This document shows, piece after piece, positions 9,740-20,707 of a stretch of DNA of 37,087 nucleotides. Position 1 is the stretch's first letter, and the number at the start of each line of letters is the position of its first letter. The DNA lies in the NCBI GenBank assembly GCA_040143965.1, contig JASJQH010006930.1, forward strand, positions 1-37,087, given 5' to 3'. This DNA is from Basidiobolus ranarum (taxonomy: Eukaryota > Basidiobolomycota > Basidiobolomycetes > Basidiobolales). The translations under genes and the position numbers were made by a program. The notes under the pieces are model-generated. The model did not search any database. It saw only the letters and a list, made by a program, of their open reading frames with translations, and was not told the origin of the DNA.

Positions 9740-11106
9740 TTATCTGGGGGCCACATAATCTTGAGTAAGATCGATTCCCTCCAGATGGGTATTTGTGATT
9801 TTGACCTTGCGATTTCTGGCTTTGGATTTCTTGTTTTTTGGTTCGTCTGATTTGGATTTCTTCTCAAAGACCTCCATGGTTTTAAGTCCAGCTGAAATGA
9901 AAGGATTAGTTACAGTGGCTGACATTCTAGACACAATTGAAACAAGTATACCTTTGTCAAGCTCAGCAGGTAGATCTGTTTCGTCTGGTGCGCGTAGTTC
10001 ATGCCACATTTGCTTGAACTCTATTAGCAATAAAGGGTTATTGATTAGAATACTAGGCTGGATAGAGAAAACGGTGTAACTAAACATTACCTGCATCAAA
10101 GTTGCAGTTTAGCCTAGGATCATTGTAAAATAGAATGCGTGGAGTATCATCCTTATTTCGAATTATGTAAACTTGGCCACTTTCTGCCAGTTCCTAATCC
10201 AGATGACTGTCAGTCAACTTCAAGTAAAATGCACGAACTGATTTATATATACCTCCACAACTCCTTTCACATCAATGTACGAGTCCTTGAGTTCTCTAAC
10301 CTCCATACCACCTTCATCCTTCTTCTCTTGCAAGAGAGCCAATAAATCTTCTTTCGTCTTGATATTATACGCAGGCTAAGATGATATTCGATAGTAAAAC
10401 CCAAAAAAACTTTAGATTTTCTGTTTACAGATACTTTAACCGACGATTATCTTTCTACAATTGAAAAATACCCTGTATGAAAATGTGTGGTTTTTGGAGT
10501 CATAATCAATCTTGTTGTTTTGAGTTAAAGTCCGATAGAGCTCTGGATTGGCGTCAAGATCGGCATTAACGTGTCGCTTTAAGTCTTCAGCTGTCTGAGG
10601 CTCTTCCACAGACTAGGTGCGCAAGTCAGGTAAGAAAACCAATCAAGTGATCGTTGTTGTATTTTATCAAATACTTGCCTTGAGGAAGTTAATCACTGTG
10701 TATACCATACTAAGGGTATGACGCCCACCGACTGGTAAATTGGCATCTGGAATAACTGTTCAACCAGCAAAACAATATCAGTAGATAATACTTGAATTGG
10801 TTATAGTTTTCGTTTGTTGATCAAAAACCAAAAAGTACATAGTCTGTATACCAGACAATCACTTCAAAAAGAAGTCATTCACTATCTTTACTCTTCGAAC
10901 GCGTATTTTCGATTTTCGGGTTTTTTTTACTTGCCTTTTTTCGTTTTCAATTTCTTCTTTGCTGGCTCTAAAACATCCTGAAGTTGACTTGGTATAGGAT
11001 TATATCGGTTGGGTGGAGGTGGTTCAGATATTTGTGGTCTTTGTATGACCGGTTGAGCTGCTAATCTTCTCTTGAAAGCTTTTTGTTGTTCTAATAAAGA
11101 GCCCAT
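9740..11106 (-). CDS. TFA2: Transcription initiation factor IIE subunit beta (Tfa2/GTF2E2)
   Basis: Seven exons on the minus strand: 11106-10935, 10755-10679, 10612-10472, 10375-10253, 10193-10091, 10020-9952 and 9891-9740, giving 278 residues (human 291). Matches to the family: N-terminus LLEQQKAFKRRLAAQPV; first winged-helix segment GGRHTLSMVYTVINFLK; the KIDYDSKNHTFSYRPAYNIK stretch before the second winged helix; RILFYNDPRLN; EFKQMWHELRAP; and a basic C-terminal end with THLEGIDLTQDY. With TFIIE alpha it recruits and regulates TFIIH at RNA polymerase II promoters. Introns 1 (10934-10756) and 2 (10678-10613) must use GC donors (G/GCAAGT in both): the overlapping GT choices break the frame or drop the conserved helix. 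The other four introns are GT-AG, 59-96 bp. The start is the first Met matching the family N-terminus. An upstream in-frame Met at 11169 would add a hydrophobic stretch not expected in this family. Confidence 0.9.
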
Positions 11107-11624
11107 AATCTCTACCTTTAAAGAGTGCTGAGTCAAAGTAACAAAGTAAATCAAAATTGGAAAAAGCAAGAATATAATGTACTTTAAAAATCTTCTGGTT
11201 TAATTATGAAATGAAGAAATCGATTGGCACCTGTAAATAATATTCATAGTTCCAAAACCTATACATTATTTTGAGCCTATTATTTCAAGATAAATCTCGA
11301 CCAGGGTTGGTTTGCCTAAATGACCAACACTATCCATAAATCACGTGATTTAAACAATAATATGTGGTAAATAACATAATCTTTGAGAAATCTGAACTCA
11401 TCAACATAAACTTGCCATGGCATTTACAAATGATGCTCAAAGAGAATATTGATTTTTGATTGGCCAAAAGAAATCAGTCGTCAGCCACTGCTTACACTTG
11501 GAGAATCAATTTTCATACGTTATATGGAAATATCAACTCAGCGCTTGTCAAATTCAAAGCGTTCTTTGTTGCCGTCTTCGTAACAAGCAGTATTAGTCAA
11601 TTATATTTGAACGCTATATAGGAG
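11107..11624. promoter_or_regulatory. Divergent promoter region between TFIIE beta and coatomer beta-prime
   Basis: 518 bp with no gene. It holds an inverted CCAAT box (GATTGG around 11457-11462) about 165 bp upstream of the coatomer start codon. No clear TATA element is placed well for either gene. Confidence 0.45.
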
Positions 11625-14600
11625 ATGAAAATCGACATCAAAGTAGGGCTGTTTAATATTTACTATACTGTTCACGATTCTATTTTCCTTCGTAATCTCC
11701 AAAATTCTGCAATTATCTAATTCATCTCGATTTTATAGAAAAAACTTTTGTCCAGGTCCGACAGAGTCAAATGTGTTGACCTTCATCCCACTGAGCCGTG
11801 GGTAATGGCCAGTTTATACAATGGAAATGTTTACATCTGGAATTATGAAACTCAGGTATACATTCAATTCTAAACTCAGCAGTGTTTCCTTCTATTATAA
11901 GTTATATGAGTTGGGATTAAAGAAAGGTTTACGTGCGAAATAATATATTTTCTGTAACCATTAACCTTTTTACTGGTGTTTATAGAGTTTGGTCAAAACA
12001 TTTGAAGTAACTGATTTACCTGGTTAGTTTACCTTTTAATTTTCTCATCTACCAAGGATTCTTGAACTTTGTTTACCAATTCTCGAAGACGTTGACTAAG
12101 AGCACTTTATTCTTAACATCCTTACTGATCAAATTCCATTTTAAATTTCAGTTCGTGCCGCTAAATTTATCGCCCGAAAGAACTGGCTTATTGCTGGTTC
12201 CGATGATATGCAACTCCGTGTTATTAATTACAACACACACGAGAAAGTCGCTGCCTTTGATGCTCACGTGGATTACATTCGTAGTATTGCTATTCATCCT
12301 ACACAACCCTACGTACTTAGTAGTAGTGATGACATGACTATTAAGTTATGGAATTGGGAGAAGGGATGGAAGTGTATGCAGGTAAGTCGCTATTACAAAT
12401 GATCTTGTTAAGACATGTAATGTTAAGCAAAGATGATTTGTATTTTCAGGTCTTTGAAGGTCATTCCCATTATGTCATGATGGTCAACTTCAATCCTAAA
12501 GATACCAACACTTTCGCCAGTGCTTCCCTCGACAAAACCATCAAGGTACATTTACTTTTCTAAACAAAATTAAATATATATTTAACTCGAATTCTACTTA
12601 AGGTTTGGAATGTTGGATCTGCAGTTGCCAACTTCACTCTTGAAGGTCACGAAAAAGGAGTCAATACCGTTGATTATTACGGCGGTGGTGATAAGCCCTA
12701 TCTTGTATCTGGAGCTGATGACAAGTCGGTTTTCTCATTGCTCTTGTTCCTGTCTTGAATAATGCATACTTACATTTAAGTTGTCATCAACTATTAGGCT
12801 AGTTAAAATCTGGGATTATCAAAATAAGAGCTGTGTTCAAACTCTAGAGGGTCATACTCAAAATGTCTCTGCTGCTTGTTTCCACCCTGAACTGCCTGTC
12901 ATTTTGACTGCTAGTGAAGATGGTCATTAAGAGTTTTTTTATTTGTTTGATTTGATTTTGGAGCTAATCTGATCCCTTTCATAACAGGCTCCGTTAAGGT
13001 CTGGCATGCCAACACCTACCGTATTGAAAACACACTCAACTACGGTTTGGATCGTGGATGGGTGTTGGCCTATCAAAGAGGTTCCAATGATATTGGTATC
13101 GGTTATGATGAGGGTGCTGTGGTTATTAAGGTACATACTCTTGATGTATCAAGATGCTTTTATTAACAGTGATAAATAACCAACCTTGCCCGTTAATGAT
13201 AGCTTGGTCGTGAGGAGCCTGCCGTCAGTATGGATAACGGTGGTAAAATCATCTGGGCAAGACATAACGAGATCTTAACTGCGAATGTTAAAAGTGGACT
13301 CGGTAAAGTTCAGTTATTTGGTCTACTACCGCTTAATACAATTACCAATACAAGTGCTTTTGATTTCTTTAGAGGATTCTGTTAAGGAGGGTGAGCGTAT
13401 GACACTTCCGGTTAAAGATCTAGGAAGTTGTGAAGTATATCCTCAAACATTGCAGCATAGTCCCAACGGAAGGTAATTCAGTAGTACTTGATCCCAGTGA
13501 AGTAATAATCATTTCACTTAACATTTTGCTATTAGATTCGTAGTTGTTTGTGGAGATGGTGAGTATATCATCTATACTGCTCTGGCTTGGAGAAACAAAA
13601 GCTTCGGACGTGCTCTAGAATTTGTCTGGGCCACCGAATCCAACGAGTAAGTCGGATAATTTTGCATGATACAAGCCCATTCAAAACTAAAAATATCAAT
13701 TATCCACAGATATGCCATTCGAGAGTCTTCTAGTTCCGTCAAGGTTTTCAACAAGAATTTCAAGGAAAAGTCTGGTTTATTATCACATGTCAAATTCTCT
13801 ATCGAAGGGATCTTTGGTGGTGTTCTTGTTGGAGTGCGTAGTACCTCCTTCCTTAACTTTTATGACTGGGAGACTGGAGGTTTGGTCAGACGCATTGATG
13901 TTGTTGCTAAAAATGTCTACTGGTCTGAATCAGGTGACCTTATGACCATCGCATCCGAGGACTCCTTCTTTGTCTTGAGATTCAGCCGTGCTGCCTACAA
14001 TGAATTCATCGAGAGTGGTGGAAACCCAGGTGACGAAGGTGTAGAGGATGCCTTGGAATTTGTTACTGAGGTTCCGGAAAACATCAAGACCGGTTATTGG
14101 GTTGGAGATTGCTTCGTATACACCAATGCTATGAATCGCTTAAACTATTTGGTTGGTGGACAAGTCAATACCCTTGCTCATTTTGATAACAATATGTATC
14201 TTCTTGGATATATTCCTCGTGATAATCGCATTTACCTTGCGGATAAAGATGCCAACGTCTATAGTTACATCCTTTCATTGACAGTGGTTGAATACCAAAC
14301 GGCTATCCTTCGTGGGGATACGGAAACTGCTGAGAGCCTTTTACCGGAGATTACCCAAGATCAAAGAAACCGAGTTGCTAGATTCTTAGAAAGTCAAGAT
14401 CTTAAAGACCTGGCTCTCCAAGTTTCCACAGATAATGAGCATAAATTCGACCTCGCCTTACAGCTTAACAGACTCGAATTGGCTCTTGAAATTGCTAAGC
14501 AAACCGAGTCAGAAAGCAGATGGAGAACTCTCGGTGATGTTGCCTTAAATAATTGGAGATTTAATTTGGCCGAGGAATGTCTTAAGAAGGCAAATGACTT

Positions 14601-15578
14601 AAGTGGCTTATTACTTATGTACACTTCTTGTGGTAATGCTGAAGGAATGAAGGAACTTGCTCAAAAGGCTCTTGATGAGGGCAAAAACAATATTGCCTTC
14701 TCCTGCTATTGGTCGTTAGGTCAACTTGAGAACTGTCTGGATATTCTGGTAAATACTGACAGAATCCCCGAAGCCGCTTTCTTTGCCAGAAGTTATCTTC
14801 CTAGGTAAGTATCAACACTGCAAAATATCTATATAATATAATACGATACTGACAAATTGATTTTTCTTGTATAGCCATGTTTCTAAGATAGTTGCCTTAT
14901 GGAAGGAGAGCCTCAATAACGCTAACAAATCTAAAGTTGCTGAGTCACTCGCCGATCCCCAAGAACACGAAGAGCTATTTGCGGAATTCAAGGCTGTAAG
15001 TCTTCCCTACTTTGCCAACTAATTAATGTGTATATGTTACTGATCCTCATTGAATAGTCATTGATTGCTGAAGAAGCTGCCAAAAGCAAAAAGACATCTG
15101 TTCCTTCGATAGCGTATTCGGAACTCAAAGGAGGCCGTGATAATCAATTAGGTAAGATCCAGGCTTCCCAGTGTTGCCCCATAAGAATGTTATGTTAAAC
15201 TTGGCAACATTTGATTCCAGATGTGAATGAGAGTAGTATGAACAATAACTCCGCCCAGAGTCAAAAAAGTATGAATGGAACCGCTTATGAAGATGAGGTT
15301 AGTGCTATAACAGTTCATCCAATTTATAGCGTGTTATTAATCCAATACAACCACTTAGTTATTATCCGTGCCTGATGATGAGCGCATTGATGAGACCATG
15401 AGCCATTTGAGTTTAGAAGGTATTTCCCTTGTGACATAACAGAGTCATTGACACCTTGTATCTAAGATTTTATGAACTTGTAGTAAATACCACAGGTACT
15501 GGCTCTATTCGTGGTGATGTTGATTTTGATGATGCTTCATCCCAAGCTACTCAAGAACCGGAGCCTGTGAAAGAATAA
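11625..15578 (+). CDS. SEC27: Coatomer subunit beta-prime (COPI coat)
   Basis: Seventeen exons: 11625-11642, 11739-11855, 11986-12022, 12152-12381, 12450-12545, 12603-12724, 12798-12922, 12988-13130, 13203-13302, 13373-13472, 13536-13646, 13710-14804, 14875-14995, 15058-15151, 15221-15297, 15359-15419 and 15496-15578. All joins keep frame and give 909 residues (human COPB2: 906). The N-terminus ([17 protein letters not shown], then [16 protein letters not shown]) starts a first WD40 propeller with further repeats at [44 protein letters not shown] and [18 protein letters not shown] second propeller follows ([36 protein letters not shown]), then the alpha-solenoid in the 1095-nt exon. The C-terminus is acidic and Ser-rich. 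It forms the COPI cage with alpha-COP for Golgi-to-ER transport and binds dilysine retrieval signals through its propellers. Introns are 57-130 bp. Those at 12725 and 12923 use weak donors (GTCGGT, GTCATT) forced by the frame. Confidence 0.95.
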
Positions 15579-15946
15579 TTTATAAACATATTATTATGCA
15601 CATTTTTATATTTGTTCTTTTCTTCTCTACATACCTATATACACCCAACCTTGTAATGTATCTCCTCACAACGTTATTATCTTTTATGAAACAAATAGTG
15701 GAAACCCAGGAATACATATATAAGAAACATCTTTCAATATAAAAGTAATGATTGAAAAAGTCCCTTTATTTTAATGATTATTAAGAGACCAACTCGGAAT
15801 TTATTTAAAATAAAACTACACTGATATATCCCTAACAATAGCTACAAACGTTTATAATTTACAAAAAGAGAGTAATCAATCGTTTACTATGGGATAGTTA
15901 TGGAATTGCTGCTGAATCCAAAACTTAGCCTTACATACTTGCAATC
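15579..15946. other. Convergent 3' region after coatomer beta-prime
   Basis: 368 bp, very AT-rich, with no gene seen. It presumably holds the 3' UTRs of the coatomer gene and the membrane-protein gene that faces it. Confidence 0.55.
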
Positions 15947-16497
15947 TTAGGTCAAGATTTCTGGGGTTCCTTTACTAAGCTCTGGGCCTTTGACTATGAC
16001 TGTATCAGGGGGAGTCGGCCAGATCAGTACTTGCTCCAACTGTTTCGGTTTGTGAGTGCTTGAGGCTATCTCGACACCCAGGAAGTATTGAGTTGGCATA
16101 GGCGATACCTGTATAGGTGGTTGATGAAAGAATTTAATCTGTCAAAACAAGTCATTAATGGATTCTCAATATTCAGATACATATTATTGATATCACCTAC
16201 CAGGCCTCCGGTGACTACTAACAGAATAACCAGGCAAGCAACACTTAGTATTACCAAACCATTATTTTGAATTATCTCTTGGAACAAGAAAGCTGTGCTT
16301 AAAAAGATCAAAATTACCGACACATAAACGACATACAATTGACGTCTCTGAGATTGTGTTAATAAGGCAAATACTGAATAGCCACCCTGTATATTCTTCA
16401 ATCTGATACGATCCGACATTCGTTTAGTCAAAGTACGAGAGTTACGTTTTAATGGACTGCGTGTACTTGATTCTTTACTAATCGTAGGTGAACTCAT
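15947..16497 (-). CDS. Small membrane protein of unknown function, two predicted helices
   Basis: I do not recognise the family. Two exons (16497-16201 and 16138-15947) joined by a 62-bp intron with donor GTAGGT and acceptor TTTTGACAG give 162 residues. Without splicing the frame closes soon after, while the splice opens 63 more codons, so the intron is likely. The N-terminus (residues 1-40) is Ser/Thr/Arg/Lys-rich. Two hydrophobic segments follow at about 55-73 and 80-98, with a short polar loop between them. The C-terminal third is soluble, proline-containing (QPPIQVSPMPTQYFLG, then VLIWPTPPDTVIVKGPEL) and begins at the splice junction. The N-in, C-in hairpin layout recalls Spo7/CNEP1R1-like or GPI-synthesis accessory proteins, but I see no diagnostic motif. 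Its 3' end faces the coatomer gene. Confidence 0.6.
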
Positions 16498-17967
16498 GTA
16501 GCAATATAATTTGGAGGTTTTGATGGTACATTTGTCTGATATATGTCTGATTCAAGGGGACTCTGATTAGGCTTTGGTTCGAATTACCAAAACCACAGTG
16601 ATTCTGTCGTCAACTTCAGCCGATTCCATTATCGCTAGGCTTTGTCTGTTTCTCTATTAAGATCCAAGCCACACTGATCGATTCGAAAACCGTGATGCAC
16701 ATATCTTCCCAGTACATGAATGGTACGATAATAGCTAACAACGTTTTTGGCGAAATGCCAGTATTAATAAATCAGTTATGAATAAACAGTGATTGCTGCA
16801 AACATTCATCAACGGCCTCAATGATCATCAATGATGCGCACTATCGAGAGAAAGTAATACCCGAACCAATGAGAAGTTGGCCGTTTATAGAGATGACCAT
16901 GCATAGAGTTAGAATATACGTTCTAACTGGCGCTGTTGAGTGATGGTTGTTGATATTCTATGTATTTAGTAACAAAGATCTAATGAGCGAGGACTTGTGT
17001 GTGAGTAGAAGTGTTTGAATGCATTGATTTAAATTTCTTATAAATATTGGAGTTTGTCAGTTAAAAATATAGTATTACTCCCCTCCTCTCCTCCCCTCTT
17101 CTCTCCTCCTCTTATACCTATTCCCCGACTCCACTTGGCCTGTTTTCCATTACCAAATACACACAAACTCATAGAATGAAAACTGCAATCTATAAATCAT
17201 TACTATGCTCCACACGCTCTTCAGTCACTACATACTACACAGGAGGTCAACATCCACCTCGCATCCATTGTCGACACAGTCGTCACTTGATATTGAATCA
17301 GAATGTAAACTATCTAGCATGCCGCAACGTTGATAGATATGAGCTCTGTCCCCCTAGAAGTTCCAGAAATCCATCCGAAGTATGCCCGTTGTATTAGGTT
17401 GCGAAAGTGATCGCAATTAGAAAATATCCTAAGCTACACTTGACTAGATTCCCATATAGAATTTCCAAACAATATTTATACACACCAACCGACCCTTAGT
17501 ATATCCGAAATTAAAAGTTATTCATTAGATGTGTGAAGTGTTCAAACTAAGTAAACTTTCCTTCCTAATTATCCTCTCCTAATTGGTATCAGTTAGTCTA
17601 TTCTAAATCTAGTAATCAACGCTAGTCTAGCATATCCCCAAATGGCCTTCTAGTCCACCTGTGAGAAATCTGAATCCAGAAAGGTCGTTGATGTCTTCAT
17701 TAGTGGACGAAGCACATTCTTATGGTCCATAGACCATACCCATTCTCTATTGGTTAAAAACGATCTAATTCGTCAATATTGGACAGTAAATATGCCCTTC
17801 CATGTGTATCGATATTATATCCAACGAATTGGGTATATGGTAATTGTGAAACAATTTTTTCTATTTGATTCTGTAAAAAGTAAGTACAACTTTTTACTTA
17901 ATTGTTAAGGATTATTCCTTAAGGTTATGTTCAGTATTTTTTAAAACTTCTACGAAGATAGCTCATA
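16498..17967. other. Intergenic region before the Zn2Cys6 factor gene
   Basis: About 1.5 kb with no supported gene. It contains a CT-rich tract (17080-17117) and a short unsupported open frame at 17176-17397. An AT-rich stretch with several short A/T runs precedes the start codon of the transcription factor at 17968. No tRNA-like fold was found by eye. Confidence 0.5.
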
Positions 17968-20373
17968 ATGAACATATCTACTACAGAACATGATTCTAGT
18001 ACTTATAAAAAGCCAAGGGCTACTCGAGCTTGCGATTTGTGTCGTAAAAAAAAAGTAAAATGTGATAGTGTTAAGCCTTCTTGTGCAAATTGTACCATGT
18101 TCGGATATGATTGTACTTACTTGGACAAACCGAAGAAGCGGGGCCCCCAAGCTGCGAATCCTAAAACATTAGAAGCACGTCTCAAACGCATTGAATTTGC
18201 CCTTACAGGGTTATTAGATACTGATTCCATATCAACTTCTAGTTCGGTTATGCAAGAAGTGACTTCTATAGGAAATGGGGAAAAAGCATCCAGCGACTGG
18301 AGTGAGGTAAATAGTGGTTTATTTTTTGTGCCAAGATGTAGTACGAATTATTCATATTATTATATGTTTCATTTATAGGAACATCTTTCAAAGGAGGGTT
18401 CTGATAGCGATGAAGATGAGGAACTTGAAGAAGAATTTTCTCAACTCGCGATTGAACAGCGTGCTAGATATAAATATTTGGGTAGTAGTTCTGGAATGTA
18501 TCTTTTGGAAGGGGGAAAGTACCATGTCAATGGTGTCTTAACAAAATTTTGTGAATTGGCTTTACGTCCTGAGTTACAAACACTGGGCCCCGACTTTCCG
18601 ACCCAAGAGATTGAAAATCAACTTCTAGAAGTGTACTTCTCAAGATCACATAACTATTTTCCGATATTTAACAAAGCCGGGTTTCTTCAAAGATTGAACT
18701 CCGGCAAAGGAGTTTCAAATGTTTTACTCAACTCAATATGTGCAGTCGGTTGTATTCTTGAAGGGCTCACAGTATTCAAAGATCCAGGCATTTCTCGATC
18801 AGCAACCAGGTTTTTTTTCAACCGAGCCAAGACTGAACTAGATAAGCAATACCACATCTCCTCTCTTTATACAGTTCAGGGACTTTTGCTTATGGCATTC
18901 AATCCCGCAGGTGGCTGGTTATTTTTGGGCATGGCTGTTAGGATGGCACAAGACTTGGGACTTCATAGAAATATCGAATCGGACAGTTTAGATCCTATCG
19001 AAAAGCAAAATCGAAAACTAGCATGGTGGGGATGTGTTATATTTGACCGATTACATAGTGCTATGGGCGGAAAGCCTCTAGCCATCAACGAAGACGACTT
19101 CGATACCACTTTACCCATGGATTATGGTCTAAAAGACAAAGGTGATGTTAGTCCTGGATCCAGTACTTCTCTTAGATATCTCACTCAGACGGTGCGTTTG
19201 ACCATGTTGATAAGTAAAATCATTCGTGGTATTTACATACCTCGTAGCGGAGCCAAAAACAAATCAAGTACGAACCTATGGTCTCTTAATAAATCTCTGA
19301 GTGATTGGGAAACCTCGTTAAGTCCAGAATTTCGAATTCAATATGACAATCCTCCGAATACCTCCACATTTGCCTGTCTGATCAACTCTTTTTATCAATA
19401 CTCTCTTATCTTATTGAATCGTCCATTTATTCCTCGATTCAATGACGATCACGAAGCGAAGGCATCCAATAATCCTGCTCAATTGATTTGCGAGAGAGCG
19501 GCCAGTCGAATTACGTGGATCTCATACTATACCCCTTTAGAATGGCAGCTACATGGAATCTCAGTAAAACCTGGTTTGCTATTCTCCTCTAGCACCATTC
19601 ATTTAATCAACTCAATGTCCAACGATAAAGAGCTTGCTCGAGTGGCGAAAAACAACTTCGCAGTTAATTTGAAAATTATGAGACAAGTTAGTGCGATATT
19701 CTTTGGTGCACATCACATCCTAACCATCCTAGAAGATTTGGCCAAAACTCGTGGTCTTGACAATCTCAACAGTTTAGAGCCCATACTGTATGATCCACCA
19801 AAAGCAGCCCTATCCCCCGACGTATCACATAAATTACCGCGGAGAACTGATTCGGGATCTGTAGTAGTCTTGCCCAATCCTCCTTCAGATAATCTGGATT
19901 GCCTCAGTGAAGGAAGTGATCCGAGAGCAAGCTATGAATCCACCACACCCTCACCGCTTAGATCTACCACGTCGTCGACAAACCCTACCATAAGTAACAA
20001 CTTCCACTGGACTCCCATTGAGACACCAGTTTATTCTCAGCAACCTGAAATCTATAAAGATCAGCAGCAACTCGATATTGCTGAACCTATTTACCAGTGC
20101 CAAAATACCTCATACACGGCACCGCTCAATCTCTTCGAGAATAATATAAGTCTGAGCTCCACGCTCAACCCTGTTATTTCCAACATCCCCCAATTCGCTG
20201 CGACTTCTGGATACCCGACATTCACTCCCAATGGAACTGACTTTGAACTATTATGTGCCCAGAGACCTGACAGTGATGCACCGTTGTTAAACTTAATGCA
20301 GATGGAAATGGACTTTGATGACTGGAACAACTATTTCAATCAGTTTGGACAATCCCATTCCAACCCATCTTAA
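17968..20373 (+). CDS. Zn2Cys6 transcription factor with fungal-specific TF domain
   Basis: Exons 17968-18306 and 18379-20373 (intron 72 bp, GTAAAT..ATTTATAG) give 777 residues. The N-terminal binuclear cluster is perfect: Cys22, 25, 32, 39, 42 and 49, spacing C-x2-C-x6-C-x6-C-x2-C-x6-C, with the basic RKKKVKC core. A linker (KPKKRGPQA) and a short predicted coiled coil (about 64-80, LEARLKRIEFALTGLL) would set dimer spacing on CGG half-sites. An acidic stretch lies just after the splice junction. The middle homology region follows: YFSRSHNYFPIFNKAGFL, then GWLFLGMAVRMAQDLGLHRN and WWGCVIFDRLHSAMGGKP. The C-terminal 250 residues are Ser/Thr/Pro/Asn-rich and end with an acidic-hydrophobic stretch (MEMDFDDWNNYFNQFGQ), a likely activation domain. 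Target genes are unknown. Other family members activate carbon, nitrogen or drug-resistance genes. It is a nuclear protein by family. Confidence 0.93.
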
Positions 20374-20661
20374 TATAAATATTGCAGCATATTACCGAAT
20401 GATTGGTGACATTGCAGTACAATGATGTTTATTTTGTTGGCTGTCCGATGCTTGTTCGCCCCCGTGGCCTTTCGAACAAGACATAAAAGTAAACATCGAT
20501 TTTGCACATATATAGGACCTCCTCTCAGATAGATTGATATACCATTATCATTAGCGTACAAGCAGGGTAACTGACTTAGAAATGAACCAACATATTCTTA
20601 ATATTAAACAAGATTCACGTGATAGATAGTATGTACTCGAGTAATCTGATAAGCGAGCTTT

Positions 20662-20707
20662 CCACTCTTTCCTTGCTACTAATCCCACTCTTTCCTTGCC
20701 ATTAATC
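20662..20707. repeat. 23-bp tandem duplication
   Basis: Two adjacent copies (20662-20684 and 20685-20707) share CCACTCTTTCCTTGC and TAATC with two differences between copies. Confidence 0.85.

Noticed and set aside
10756-10934. Possible C/D-box snoRNA in the long first intron of TFIIE beta
   Set aside because: A poor C-box-like GTGAATGA and a CTGA are present on the minus strand, but there is no clean terminal stem or guide element.
11107-11169. Upstream in-frame Met of the TFIIE beta gene
   Set aside because: The extra 21 residues are hydrophobic and not found in the family. The Met at 11106 aligns with known N-termini.
16574-16595. GGTTCGAATTACC looking like a tRNA T-arm
   Set aside because: The stem pairs only with a nine-base loop, and no acceptor, D or anticodon arms are found upstream.
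17176-17397. 73-codon open frame on the plus strand
   Set aside because: No family motif, no supporting splice or promoter signals. Chance frame in intergenic DNA.
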